NCBI GenBank assembly: GCA_023525975.1
Contig: CM042034.1
Span: 63,981,279-64,045,278, forward strand
Direction of reading: 5' to 3'
From: Smallanthus sonchifolius
Lineage: Eukaryota; Streptophyta; Magnoliopsida; Asterales; Asteraceae
Length of the DNA stretch: 64,000 nt
Shown: positions 1 through 10,560 of the stretch, piece by piece
How the letters are laid out: each line of letters begins with the position of its first letter
Position numbering within the stretch: the first letter of the stretch is position 1
Notes under the pieces: model-generated
What the model was told of the DNA's origin: nothing
Databases searched by the model: none
What the model saw: the letters and a program-made list of their open reading frames with translations, nothing else
Program-made: the position numbers and the translations under genes

Positions 1-308
1 TACATTTTTGCTCAAACAGTCATGCTGTTTCACGCCTTCAATGAGTTTGAAATTTGAAATTTGAAATTTGAAATTCAAATCAAATCTTATGAAATCAGCT
101 CCAACTTCATATCCAATTGCAACACAATTAACTGTAATATGCAATGAGAAGTTTTATATCCCTAATTCTTCACATATCATAACATGAATGAATCCTAGAA
201 GCTAAACAACACTCTTTAAGTTCTTTCAATCATGTATGTCCTAATGGGTTTAAACTAGAAACAGAATTGAAAACATGAGTATTAATTTCTTTCTATGTTC
301 GATGTTAG
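1..308. other. AT-rich non-coding start of window
   Basis: I see no gene here. Positions 50-78 hold a short tandem repeat (an 8-base TTTGAAAT-type unit, three to four copies). The rest is AT-rich sequence without a recognisable domain. Confidence 0.6.
50..78. repeat. Short 8-bp tandem repeat
   Basis: Read directly: consecutive TTTGAAAT-like units within an AT-rich tract. This is a simple microsatellite-like repeat with no inferred function. Confidence 0.8.
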
Positions 309-512
309 TTGCCAATCCATTTGCGTGGTAGGATCTATCACAATCTAAACAAAGATTTATGGAATGCTCTCTCTAAAATGTACGAAGGAAATACTGAGAT
401 GAAAAGCAACAAAAAGAAGATGCTTAAGAGGCAATTTGATATGTCTGGTCACATAACGAATTTTAAAAAACCCTTTCGCATTGAGGGCAAACCGACTTTA
501 AAAAAAACTTAA
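309..512 (+). pseudogene. Copia gag (UBN2-like) fragment
   Basis: A 67-codon open stretch contains a segment reading DLWNALSKMYEGN followed by a basic Lys-rich stretch. It lines up with the DLWKALQKRFEGN segment of the SIRE1 gag elsewhere in this window (near 28845-28880), the UBN2/Retrotran_gag_2 core of Ty1/Copia capsid proteins. Only about 35 residues match. After that the frame runs into low-complexity sequence, and no zinc knuckle, protease or LTR lies nearby. I read it as a decayed internal scrap of a Copia element, not a functional gene. The direction is plus. The parent element and its boundaries cannot be seen. Confidence 0.6.
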
Positions 513-1660
513 ACGAAAACACAAACACGGGGGACATATCGATAAATAAAACCATAAAAATAAACATGAAAAAAAAGAAATAAAACAGGAAAAAAAATTA
601 AACAAAACAAAAAAAGTTGTACAGGGGAGCGGAGTCGTAAAGGGGAGCGCGCCACCACCGCGTCAAACCACATTTTGGTTAAACCTTCATTCACAAACAA
701 ATATATACACAACTTAATTAATTAAAAATCCCAAAAGAACATGAATGAAAGGGTTGTCCTTTTAGCTCTTGTAGTTGTCTTCAATAGCTACGGTCCAATA
801 ACATGGTTTTACTGTTGCGAAGAAGTTGTTTTTTAAATTTGATTTATAATTATAATTTTTACTATGTTATGTAATATTCACGAAAAAAAAAGCTTATGTC
901 GAACCGGTTACTAATTTTAATCTTAGACAAACACCATGCCTTTTCATTACATGTGCATTTTGATCATAATAATAATAATAAAATTAAAAGCATATTACCG
1001 ACAACCATTTATGGAAATCTTCTGACAGAAAAGGAATGAGTAAAATGTTTATAACACGAACTCAATTTAATAGCGTTGTTATGTTGAAAAATCGAATTGC
1101 CAATAAGGGCAAATAAGGTAATCGACAACCAAGCATTTGTGAAAGAAACTAATCAATCGGAAGGGCGACACAAATAGGTTCTGTTATGGGAAAAACTTCC
1201 TCCACAATAATCGTACCCAAAAGGAAAACACAGGTTCATTATCATGTTAGTATTGAGATTTGCTGTACAGGTTTTGAATTTTTATCGATATAACGGAATT
1301 GAAAAAAGTATAAAATGGTTTGAAAACACATTTAAAATCTTCGATCAATGTTCCGGTTACAAGAACTTAAGAAACCGTAAATAAAACAACCACGATGAGC
1401 TTTATAAAAACAACAACGTTTGTTGCATGCCTTGGACGAGGTTTAGTGGTGGATAATAGATCAGGTGCCACTTATACAAACCGAAACCCAAGAACAAAAA
1501 TAGATCACAACTTTGATTTATGGAACAAAGAAAAAAACGTAACTTGCTGTATAATTTTTATTAATTCTAACCATATATCTAACCATATATATAACCAAAA
1601 CTATTCTATACTAATCCTATTAAAAAGCTTTAAAGATAAATCAAAATCCCTATTCTAATA
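513..1660. other. AT-rich intergenic sequence, nothing recognised
   Basis: The stretch holds A-rich tracts and a short TAA microsatellite near 967-982. The open frame at 1395-1658 (87 codons) has no recognisable domain and ends in low-complexity residues, so I do not call it a gene. Confidence 0.5.
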
Positions 1661-1981
1661 AAAAACTAAATCTTTTGCCACTTATCACTCTCACATTCGA
1701 CCTCACATCTTTTTTCCCTCCAAAACCCATTAACCCGTTTTGAGTTTCACGCGGATCCTTTTACCCAAAATAAGACCCGTTTTGTTCCACCTAACCCTAA
1801 TTTCAAAATCATTCTCCTCATTCCGCATTCCTCTCCTGTTTATCTCATAACCTTTCTCTCTGTTCATCTCCGCTTCTGCCTCTTTACAATTTACAATTCA
1901 CTTGCATTCACAGCAGATCGATAAAACAAGAAGGCAAGCTAGGGTTCTTAGTGTGTTATTGATTCATTTAAGCAAGAAGAA
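1661..1981 (+). promoter_or_regulatory. Putative promoter/5' leader of RPA70-like exon
   Basis: Composition changes here from A-rich to pyrimidine-rich, with repeated CTCTC and CCTCTTT tracts at about 1805-1890, as is common in plant core promoters and 5' UTRs. It lies directly upstream of the RPA70-like ATG at 1982. No convincing TATA box was found at the expected distance, so the transcription start is unassigned. The call rests on composition and position only. Confidence 0.35.
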
Positions 1982-2108
1982 ATGGCGAAACGGTGAGTCC
2001 AGGTGCGATATCGAGCATCATGTCGAATCCTAATCCAGATTCGTCCGTTGATCTTCTAGAAATCGTTGTTCAAGTACTCGATATCAAGTCTGCTGTCAAC
2101 AGATACAC
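1982..2108 (+). pseudogene. RPA70-like first exon (replication protein A large subunit), broken
   Basis: The large subunit of replication protein A binds single-stranded DNA through OB folds in nuclear DNA replication and repair. From 1993 the frame reads VSPGAISSIMSNPNPDSS, then VVQVLDIK and NRYT. This is the N-terminal OB-fold beginning typical of plant RPA70B-type proteins as I know the family. The exon ends AC|GTAAGT at 2108/2109, a strong donor that leaves phase 2. The ATG at 1982 gives MAKR and then an in-frame TGA (1994-1996). The RPA frame is offset by one base, so either a base was lost or translation starts at the in-frame ATG at 2020. No later RPA exons occur in the window, because E1 interrupts exon 2. 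It could be a captured exon or a gene truncated by insertion. Confidence 0.55.
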
Positions 2109-2146
2109 GTAAGTTTGAAGTTTCAGAGTTTTTGTAGCAATTGTTC

Positions 2147-2456
2147 ATGTTATTTTGTTGATTTCATGTCAAATATGAAGTATATTGTATTTGATTCAGT
2201 GCTCATAGATTTGTTCTATGATCGTAAGCAATGCGAGTTATGTCAAAAATTTCAAACAATTCATGTTGTTTTGATGAATTCTCAAATCTGAAGTACATTG
2301 TATTCGAGTCAGTGTTCATAGATTTGTTCTTTTTAATTTGTTCGATGATCTCAAGTTATGCGGATTAGGTCAAAAATTCCGAATAGATCATGTTGTTTTG
2401 TTGAATTGGTGTCAAATCTGAAGTATACCGTATTTGAGTCACTCTTCTTAGATTTG
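2147..2456. repeat. Three degenerate tandem units of about 115-125 bp
   Basis: The phrase TCATGTTNTTTTG, then CAAATCTGAAGTA, then TTCATAGATTTGTTC recurs from about 2147, 2265 and 2388. The third copy is cut after ATTTG by the solo-LTR pair and resumes at 3686 (ATTTGTTCCTTCTT). This independently confirms where the insertion boundary lies. Confidence 0.75.
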
Positions 2457-3066
2457 TGTTGGAAAATATTTTATGAAAATAAAATTATATAACTTGTATT
2501 ATTTTTTTATTCAAGTTTGCTAGTTGAAACACCATTTTGAATGAGTCAAAATCCATTTAACATGTCTTTTAAGTTTTATTCAAATACTTAAAATTTTTGT
2601 TTAATGGTGAATGGGGTGTTTCAACTCATGAGTTGATGGTGAATGTGGAGTTTTAACTCATTTTCAAGTATAAATACCAAGGTGTTCCTTGATTGAAAAA
2701 TGAACCAAACAACACAATCTCTCTAGTGTTCTCTCCTTCTTTCTCCCTAAAGAATTCCAACAATTCTTTGATCATCTTCATCATTTTCTTTAAGATACAA
2801 TTCGGGTGCTAGAGCCTTCCCCAGCAGTACATACTGCTTAGGCCGTTGTAACATGGGAAACAAAACGGAGAGAGACCAGGAATTTGTTTTAAGGGCCCCG
2901 TGTCCAACACGATCCTCGGTCAAAATCGTAATTCTATTATTGTATTTTGTGATTTTTTAGTTGTATTCGTATTTGTAATTTACTTGTTTTCCTAGATAGG
3001 TTTGATTCTTTGTATTGTAATCGTAATATTAAAAGTGTTTTATTTTTATGCACGAACGGATTCTTA
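2457..3066. mobile_element. Solo LTR, copy 1 of a tandem pair
   Basis: About 610 bp starting TGTTGGAAAATATTTT and ending ...GAACGGATTCTTA. It is preceded by ATTTG at 2452-2456. It matches the following copy at 3073-3685 with only a few differences, and there is no internal coding sequence between them. Its 3' end lacks the CCTACA terminus of copy 2 and carries TTAG from the upstream flank instead. The family is not identified (a solo LTR or a TRIM-like element). Orientation is unresolved because no internal region remains. Confidence 0.75.
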
Positions 3067-3072
3067 GATTTG

Positions 3073-3685
3073 TGTTGGAAAATATTTTATGAAAATAAAA
3101 TTATATAACTTGTATTATTTTTTTTATTCAAGTTTGCTTGTTGAAACACCATTTTGAATGAGTCAAAATCCATTTAACATGTCTTTTAAGTTTTATTCAA
3201 ATACTTAAAATTTTTGGTTAATGGTGAATGGGGTGTTTCAACTCATGAGTTGATGGTGAATGTGGAGTTTTAACTCATTTTCAAGTATAATTACCAAGGT
3301 GTTCCTTGATTGAAAAATGAACCAAACAACACAATCTCTCTAGTGTTCTCTCCTTCTTTCTCCCTAAATAATTCCAACAATTCTTTGATCATCTTCATCA
3401 TTTTCTTTAAGATACAATTCGGGTGCTAGAGCCTTTCCCAGCAGTACATACTGCTTAGGCCGTTGTAACCTGGGAAACAAAACGGAGAGAGACCAGGAAT
3501 TTGTTTTAAGGGCCCCGTGTCCAACACGATCCTTGGTCAAAATCGTAATTCTATTATTGTATTTTGTGATTTTTTAGTTGTATTCGTATTTGTAATTTAC
3601 TTGTTTTCCTAGATATGTTTGATTCTTTGTATTGTAATCGTAATATTAAAAGTGTTTTATTTTTATGCACGAACGGATTCCTACA
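3073..3685. mobile_element. Solo LTR, copy 2 of a tandem pair
   Basis: About 613 bp, TGTTGGAA...GGATTCCTACA, with near-inverted ends as expected of an LTR. It is flanked by ATTTG on both sides (3068-3072 and 3686-3690). The complete TG...CA terminus here defines the true LTR end. It differs from copy 1 at a handful of bases and in a T-run length, so the duplication looks fairly recent. Confidence 0.75.
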
Positions 3686-3832
3686 ATTTGTTCCTTCTTA
3701 TTTGTTGATGTTTGAATGGTTTTTTTGTAATTTATTTTCACCAATTTTGGGGGATTAGAGATGAACTATTAATGAGTGATTTGAATTTTAAAAGTCAAAT
3801 TATTTCTTCTTTTGCAGGGTTGAAATTATAGG

Positions 3833-4399
3833 TGTAAATCCACAACATGATAGTTCATTCGCTTATCAAGCTCAAGGATTACACGTCCTCCAATGTATAT
3901 CCAAATGGGGTCTCTCCTCTGAAACTTCATAGATATCATGCACAAGCTGACAACGCGTTAGGGCGTTACAGGGAGGGGATAATCCCTGTATCAGCCCTCT
4001 GGCGTGAGAGTAAGTATTTTGGTTGAGAAAGTTGGGAGTAGTAGTAGGTCAAGATTGCATGTTCATACCTAAGATGCCCTCTCCTATTTATAGTGAGAGA
4101 AACGTACTATGTTGTCTTTTTTACGTGGCTGACCTGGCGCGCGTATGATTGGTGGGAGGGTCGATATCGGGAATGTCCTCTTTATCTCCTAACTGTCAAC
4201 CGCTAGTGGGATCTTTGTCTTATCTGCCGGGACCACTGACATACTTGGTGTGGTGATACTCTGTTCCCTCTGTACCGGACCCTTACGTGCGCGCCGGTGT
4301 CCTTGTCTTTTAGTGAAATATTATCCTCTACATTCTTTTTGCTGGTGAGCTTGTTCGCACGTGAACCCTTGCTCTTCCGCGAGGGTCCTTACGTATTCA
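3833..4399 (-). repeat. E1 3' LTR
   Basis: TGTAAATCCACAAC...ACGTATTCA on the plus strand, 567 bp, matching the LTR at 14324-14891. It interrupts the RPA70-like exon 2. The TATA-like motif (CTATAAATAG on the minus strand) is at about 4084-4093. Confidence 0.9.
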
Positions 4400-4414
4400 T
4401 GTCCCCCCAGTCCA
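4400..4414 (-). promoter_or_regulatory. E1 polypurine tract
   Basis: On the minus strand the bases next to the LTR read GGACTGGGGGGACA, a purine run ending at the LTR edge. This is the expected primer for plus-strand DNA synthesis. Confidence 0.75.
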
Positions 4415-4749
4415 TAGTTATGTGCAAGCGTGATGAGCATGGCTTTGAACTGCATATATTGATCATTATATTCTGCGCGTGTTCTGTTTTATTTTGAGAT
4501 TTTGAATTTACTCCCTTTGCCGCATTTTGTTGTTTTGTTGTCCTGACGTGACGTTTGACTTAAGCATGTGACGCAGGGTTATCCAATCGTCATTACTGCC
4601 TTTGCTTTTGCAGGCGGGTGGGCCACCCCCTCGTACTTTTATTCGACGGTTCTTCTTTCCCTGAAGATGTGTCACCACCCATTTGCTCCTGGGACCACAC
4701 CTTGCACGGCTTTTCATGCCTCTCTGTCTTCACATTAAATGTTCCCCCT

Positions 4750-4757
4750 ATATAAAT
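4750..4757 (+). promoter_or_regulatory. TATA box of the E1 antisense ORF
   Basis: ATATAAAT lies about 83 bases upstream of the ATG at 4840 on the plus strand, within pyrimidine-rich sequence. It faces opposite to gag-pol and is well placed to drive the antisense ORF. This is inferred from sequence and position only. Confidence 0.5.
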
Positions 4758-4839
4758 CTCCAGGGTTTCTTCATTTTTTCCCTTCTGTCTTTCTTCCTTC
4801 GCATTTTTCATCTTGTTTTCTTCTTTTCTTCCTACCCTC

Positions 4840-7461
4840 ATGGTTAAGAGCAAAGTTAAAAGTTCTGAGATGTCGCTGATCGAGAATATCCCAATTAAGT
4901 AGAATCGTGACGAGTTTGAGAAGATCTGTGAGACCTACTGCCTGAGCCGTGAATAGGAACCGGAATTTCCTTCCGCTGTTTCTTCTGCCATGGATGTGCC
5001 GAATGCCAAGATTGCGTTATACGCCACTTTCTTCCTTCATTGCAACTTTCGGATTCCGACTACGAAGTTCATCGGAAAGCTTCTCACCTTTTACCAAGTA
5101 CATATCTCTCAAATGCATCCAATGGGTCTTTGCTGCTACCCATTTTGAGTTCTGCGGCCATATCCTAGGTATTGAGCCTACCTGTGCTCGGTTTAATGTT
5201 TTCTACGAGATGGTTCTGCGCGACAGCCGGTTTTCTTTTGTTGGTCGGGCTGGAAAGGTTAGAAGCCACATTACCAAGGCCCTTCCAGCTTCCATGACTG
5301 GCGCCATCGCTTCTTGTTCCTCAAGAGGGAGGCGATTCCCCTGGTGATGAACATCCGCTCTGCCTCATACTCCTTCGTGGAACCTGATATTGAGGATTTC
5401 GAGGGCAAGTATTGGTAAATCAAGTTGATCTCTAATCCTGCAGATATTCAATCTTTGCGAGAGAGTGCTCTCGTCGCGGTGGCTATGAGCCACATCTAGA
5501 AACGTGTTAACAAGATCCCTTATTATTTCGTCGATGGTCAAGGTAGGCACATCTCCCCCCTACCTGGTTTTCTACTTATATCCTTTATTAATTGTTTTTG
5601 TTTTGGCAGCTGTGGATAGTATTTATGGCACCCTTTTTGATAATCCCAAAGGAAAGATGGTCTGGCGCGACCTGGAGTCCGGAGAACCGAGCATTCTGGA
5701 TAAGTGGGTGGATAATTTTCTGTTTTCTCATTCTATGGATAGTGACGTCAGCCACCAAGATACCTCTTTATACTCAACCCTAGACCTCTTAATTCGTACA
5801 CTTCCACCAGGGAAGTGTTCGTGATGTTGTCTAGTGATGAATCTTGAGGTTCATCGGATGAAGAGCCTCTTATTATTCACTGTAAACGCCACGTAGGTTC
5901 TCAAGCTAGACATCCTGACCCCAAGGTTATTGTGGAAGGAAGCTCCGCTGGCGCTGGTGGTAGTGCTAGCGGTGGTCGCTTGAAGAAGATTGCTATAAAG
6001 AGGAAATTTTCCTCTCCGGTGAGGAAACCACTTACCTCTCCCTAGGACAAGAGGTATGTTCCCTTTCCTTGAAGGCTTGAAGGCTTCGGAGGAAGAGGCT
6101 GCCCTAGGTATGTTCCCTTTCCTTTATGATTGTTTTGGATTAACCAGTGCTCGTTATTGATTTCTTGACACACTCTTTAAGCTAGCTTGGCACGAAGGAA
6201 GCCGGTGGTTCCACAATCTCCGTCCAAAACTCAGCCTAAGTCTTCCCCTCCTACTACCGTTATCGATCCCTTTGTGACTGAGGGTGATGAGGCAGGGTCT
6301 AGTGATCCTCCGGTGGTGATTCTGTAGGGATCCCCTCATCATCAACCTGGTATTCCCCTTATAACTCCTGGCTCTTCTGGCGCTATGACCTCCCCTGTCC
6401 GGCGCAAGGAGAGTGCTTCTACGGATGCAATTCATGTCCCTAACTGGCCCCTTACCCAAGGGACTTGTCTTGCAGACCCGTCGATATGCAATAATTTTAT
6501 TCATCTTTCCATTCCTCCCACCGAGCGCCTATTCCAGAGGAATCGCAACCGTGGGCTGTTGAAGAATCAAGTATCGAGAGATATTGCAGGTACTGTGTCC
6601 TCGGTTGCGGAGTTATTAAGGGATTGGGAGGTTCTTCATGCTGAAAGAGTTGGTTATGAGGATCTTAAGCGAGGAGTGGAGCAGGTGGTGCCATGCAGAG
6701 AGGGTGAAAAAACTAGAGTGGGACTTGTCCTCATCCGAGAAGAGGTAGAGAAAGCTAAAGAATTGCATCTGAAGGCGACAGCTGATTGGAAACAAGGTTG
6801 TGAAAATTCCAATAAAAAAATAGCCAATGCCGTGTAGAACTGGCGCCAAGCCGCCTCTCGCGTAGTCACTGTGGAAGCTTCCAATCGGGAGCTTGCGGAT
6901 AGGCTTGCCTTGAGAGAGAAAGAAATTATTTCCAAGGATATTGAGCTGGCTGACCTTCGCCGCCAACTGGAACAGGCTGCTGTGGAACGAGATAATGAGG
7001 TGGCACATAGGGTAGCCGCGGAGGGGGATGTTTATGAGCTTCGCGCCGATCGCTAATGGTTATTGAAGGACTGTCTCCCTATCGTTGTGGAAACGATCAA
7101 AGGTTGCCACAAGTTTCAACAAATTGTTTCTGATCTTTTGACCACAAATAAGTTCCTGGGGCGTCAGGAAGGGTTAGATGAAGGTTACCGGTTTGCTAAG
7201 GAAGGGCTTCCCAAAACCGATTTCGCCTTGTATGACGTGAACTGCCAACATGGTTTAGATGAGAAGACTGCGGAGTTTGCCGCTATGTCTTTCCCTCTTG
7301 TTAAGGAAATTGCCTAGTGTTTCGATCATGCGGATCTTTCTTATCTTCACGCAATATTTTATAAGGAGGAGGGTGAAGCGAGGCCTCCTGATCGGGACCA
7401 GGATGAAGATGGAGGTGATTATATGGGTGGTGACGATGAAGAGCCCGCTGGCGACGCATAA
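4840..7461 (+). pseudogene. E1 antisense ORF (plant putative gypsy-type transposase family, PF04195-like), decayed
   Basis: The ORF runs opposite to gag-pol between the 3' tandem array and the 3' LTR, the place where Grande and other Tat elements carry an extra antisense gene. The N-terminal part (about 5010-5250) has a segment reading ATHFEFCGHILGIEPT followed by a run ending RFSFVGRAG, which I recognise as the plant 'putative gypsy type transposon' domain. A probable intron at about 5541-5610 starts GTAGGC and ends TTTTGGCAG. The second half (6600-7060) is Glu/Lys/Arg-rich with heptads, probably coiled coil. The C-terminus is acidic (GGDYMGGDDEEPAGDA) and ends at a TAA. In-frame stops near 4899 and 4955, and several later ones, show it is dead here. 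The function of this family is not established. Confidence 0.6.
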
Positions 7462-7639
7462 CTAAACTTGTAATTTCTGGCTTGCGCGCCGTGTATGACC
7501 TTCGGGTTTTGTATTTGACCCTTGTTTGTGTTGTTCTGGCCTACATGCCAATTTACAGACATTTTAACTTGCTGGTATTTCAACATTCCTTTTGTGGTTG
7601 CGTATGTTACTTATCGTGTTTGTACATAACCTCTGTTTC
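7462..7639. other. Spacer between E1 antisense ORF and tandem array
   Basis: No coding signal. This is a 3'-untranslated-like stretch that grades into the tandem array. Confidence 0.5.
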
Positions 7640-8697
7640 AAGTAACAATTGATGTCGTATCTTTGCCATTAATGGCACTGACTTTAGGCCTTGTGCGTGT
7701 CAGTGTTTCAGGCGACGATTGATGTCGTAGCTTTACCATTAATGGCAAAGACTTTAGGTCTTGCGCACGCCTGTGTTTCAGGCGGCGATTGATGTCGTAG
7801 CTTTTCCATTAACGGTAAAGACTTTAGGTCTTGTGTGCGCCTATTTTTAGGTGGCGATTGATGAAGTAGATTTGCCATTAATGGCAAAGACTTTAGGTCT
7901 TGTGTGCGCCTGTTTTTCAGGCGGCGATTGGTGCCGTAGCTTTGCCGTTAATGGAATGACTTTACGTCTTGCGCGCGCCTGTTTATAGGCGGCGATTGAT
8001 GCCGTATCTTCGCCCTTAATGGAAAAGACTTTAGGTCTTGCGCGCGCCCGTTTTTAGGCGGCGATTGGTGTCGTATCTTTGCCATTAATGGCAAAGACTT
8101 TAGGTCTTGCGCGCGCCTGTGTTTCAGGCGGCGATTGGTGTCGTAGCTTTGCCATTAATGGCTAAGACTTTAGGTCTTGCGCGCGCCTGTTTTTATGCGG
8201 CGATTGATGCCGTAGCTTTGCCATTAATGGCAAAGACTTTAAGTCTTGCGCCCGCCTGTGTTTCAGGCTGCGATTGGTGCCGTAGCTTTGCCATTAATGG
8301 CAAAGACTTTAGGTTCTGCGCGCGGCTATTTTTAGGCGGCGATTGATGCCGTAGCTTTGCCATTAATGGCAAAGACTTTAGGTCTTGCGCGCGCATGTGT
8401 TTTAGGCAGCGATTGGTGTCGTTGCTTTGCCATTAATGGCAAAGACTTTAGGTCTTGCCCGCGCCTGTGTTTCAGGCGGTGACTGATGCCGTAGCTTTGC
8501 CGTTAATGGCAAAGACATTAGGTCTTGTGTGCGCCTATTTTTAGGCGGCGATTGGTGCCGTAGCTTTGCCATTAATGGCAAAGACTTTAGGTATTACGCG
8601 CGCCTGTTTTTAGGCGGCGATTGATGCCATAGCTTTGCCTTTAATGGAAAAGACTTTAGGTCTTGCTCGCGCCTGTGTTTCAGGCGGCGATTGATGC
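7640..8697. repeat. 70-bp tandem array in E1 3' region (about 15 units)
   Basis: The core GCCATTAATGGC (a perfect 12-bp palindrome in the best copies) recurs at about 7665, 7735, 7805, 7874, 7944, 8012, 8080, 8150, 8219, 8289, 8359, 8429, 8499, 8568 and 8637, a period of 69-70 bp. Each unit also has AAAGACTTTAGGTCTTG and GGCGGCGATTG, with alternating CG steps between them. Open frames that span the array are products of the repeat, not genes. Such arrays in the 3' region of Tat-lineage elements are a known source of plant satellites. Confidence 0.95.
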
Positions 8698-8795
8698 ATA
8701 CTCAGTAACATAAATTCTTTGATTCATAAGTATGATTTCTTTTCATTAAACTTAGCACTCCTGTTACATTTTAGGACCACTCCCCTGTTCGCTTC

Positions 8796-10030
8796 CTACT
8801 TGTAGCATTTTCTTAACTGTGCTGCGTTCCAAGTTATGGGAACCTCCTTCCCATCTAGGTGCTCGAGCTTATAGAACCCTTTTCCCAATACCTCCCGAAT
8901 CATGTATGGGCCTTCCCATGTTGGACCCATTTTTCCTGTGTTCTCCATGCGACTTGACTCATTGCTTCTGAGTACGTATTCCCCTTCTTTAAAGGCGTAT
9001 TCATGCACACTTTTGTTGTATGTTTTTCCAACTTTTTTTTGTATCTTGCTTCGGTAATGGCTGCATCTTCTCGTGTAATTTCAAGTATATCCAAATTCAG
9101 TCTCAACACTTCCTCGTTTTCCTTATCACTTATTCCTAACCTCTGTGTGGTGGGGATACTTACTTCCGCCGGTATCATTGCCTCTAATCCGCATGTCAAA
9201 CTGAAAGGGGTTTCCCCGGTGCCACTTTTTGGCATCGTCCGATGTGCCCACAGGACATGCGGGAGTTCATCCATCCAGGATGTGCCTTCCTCCTCTAGGC
9301 GGGCTTTAATTCCTTCCACTATGCTTCTATTATCCCGCTCTACCTGTCCATTCCCCTATGGATGGGCTACCGATGTGAACACTTGTATTATCTGTAGTTC
9401 CGCGCACCATTCTCGTATGGCTTTGTGCGCAAACTGTTTCCCGTTCTCGCTAACAATGTAAAGCGAAAGACCAAAGCGGAAAATTATGTGTTCCCACACA
9501 AATTTCTTAATATTGGTTGCAGTGATAGTGGCTAGAGGTTTCGCCTCTATCCATTTAGTAAAGTAGTCAATTGCAACTACTAGGAACTTAATCCTTCGGG
9601 TGCCTCTGGAAACGGTTCCACCAACTCAATGCCCCATTTTTTAAATGGCCAAGCTGCTGATACCGGAATAAGGTTGTTCTTTGGCCTGTGTATCATTGGT
9701 GCATGCTTTTGGCAGCCAAGGCATTTTCGCAGTTCTTCAACGGCGTCCACATGCATTCCAGGCCAATAATAGCCCGCATTCATGAATTTGGCCACCACGG
9801 CGCGCGGACCTGCGTGTATTCCACAAATTCCGAAATGAATTTCTTTGATTAGGTAATTCGCGTGTGCGTGATCCACACATCGTAAAAGTGGGCCCAAAAA
9901 GAGTTCATGTACAATATTCCGTCCTGTAGCTGATATTGTGCTGCCTTGGCTTGGAGTCTGTGAGCTTTCAATTTTTCCGTCGGTAGGATACCTTCTTCCA
10001 AATACTTCCGGATAAGTCTCATCCATGATT
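8796..10030 (-). pseudogene. E1 integrase
   Basis: Integrase inserts the retroelement cDNA into the genome. The N-terminal HHCC zinc-binding part is in 9580-10026 (HFGICGIHAG... and CLGCQKHAP). The core passes through 9320-9580 in another frame, where VSENGKQFA appears at the place of the second catalytic Asp (here Glu-Asn, so probably inactive). The core end and C-terminal part are in 8900-9319 (LPHVLWAHRTMP) and 8796-9008 (GPYMIREVLGKGFYKL), the usual Tat/Athila ending. At least three frames are needed to read through. It lies just upstream, in element order, of the 70-bp array. Confidence 0.85.
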
Positions 10031-10223
10031 CCTCCTGCTGTGTGACATTAACCTTTGTTACTTCCATCGAGGGATGCTCAATTGCTTCTAAAAGAATAGA
10101 TTTCATTGCGTCACTGAAGTTGGAAGCTATCTTGCTCAGCTCGTCAGCTTTTTTGTTTTGGCTTCGGGATATGTGGATCACTCCCCATTGGTCAAAGTTT
10201 TTCAGCAAGTTCTGCAAATACTG

Positions 10224-10560
10224 AGATATCTAATCATGATTGGACCCTTAGCATCGTAGATTTCATTTATCTGGTTTACTACCAATAGGGAGTCTACATG
10301 CGCTTAAACCCTTTTCACCCCCATCTCCGCTGCCCAGCGAAGGCCTGCGATGAGTCCTTCATATTCTGTCTCATTCTTAGATGTCTGAAATAGCAATTTT
10401 ATGGCCTGCGTATATTTTGTCCCCTCCGGGTCAACTAGGAGTAACCCTATTGCCGATCCTTCAATACATGCTGCCCCATCATTGAAGAGCTCCCATGTGA
10501 CCGGTGTATTTGTGCGTTGCGCATGTATTTCTTGTGGGATTTCTTCCTGTATAGCTCCCT
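10224..10560 (-). pseudogene. E1 second, archaeal-type RNase H (aRNH)
   Basis: Downstream of the ordinary RNase H the protein restarts with WELFNDGAACIEGSAIG, then ETEYEGLIAGLRWA, and in the next frame DSLLVVNQI. These correspond to the D, E and D blocks of the plant aRNH domain carried by Tat elements. The first block has FNDGA where FVDGA is usual; the Asp is kept. A stop lies between the second and third blocks. The dual RNase H is the strongest lineage marker for Tat. Confidence 0.8.

Larger units (their letters stand above)
2109..3817 (+). other. Putative intron of the RPA70-like gene, with repeat insertions
   Basis: The stretch starts GTAAGT at 2109 and ends in a pyrimidine-rich TTTTGCAG at 3810-3817, giving a plausible donor and acceptor. 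Joining the ends restores an ACG codon. It contains three degenerate copies of a roughly 115-bp unit and a tandem pair of solo LTRs. A candidate exon 2 begins at 3818 and stays open for only 15 bases before the E1 LTR. Confidence 0.45.

Noticed and set aside
1395..1658. 87-codon open frame
   Set aside because: No domain; Asn/Ile/Lys-rich end caused by AT-rich sequence.
4297..4853. Short open frames on both strands around the E1 3' LTR edge
   Set aside because: They overlap the LTR, polypurine tract and antisense promoter; no family match.
8107..8396. Open frames on both strands with repeated protein phrases
   Set aside because: They arise from the 70-bp tandem array, with no start context and no family. 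The frame is open because the repeat has no stops in it.
7640..8697. CRISPR-like array
   Set aside because: Units are contiguous 70-bp tandem repeats that diverge along their whole length, in a plant retrotransposon; no repeat/spacer pattern with unique spacers, no cas genes.
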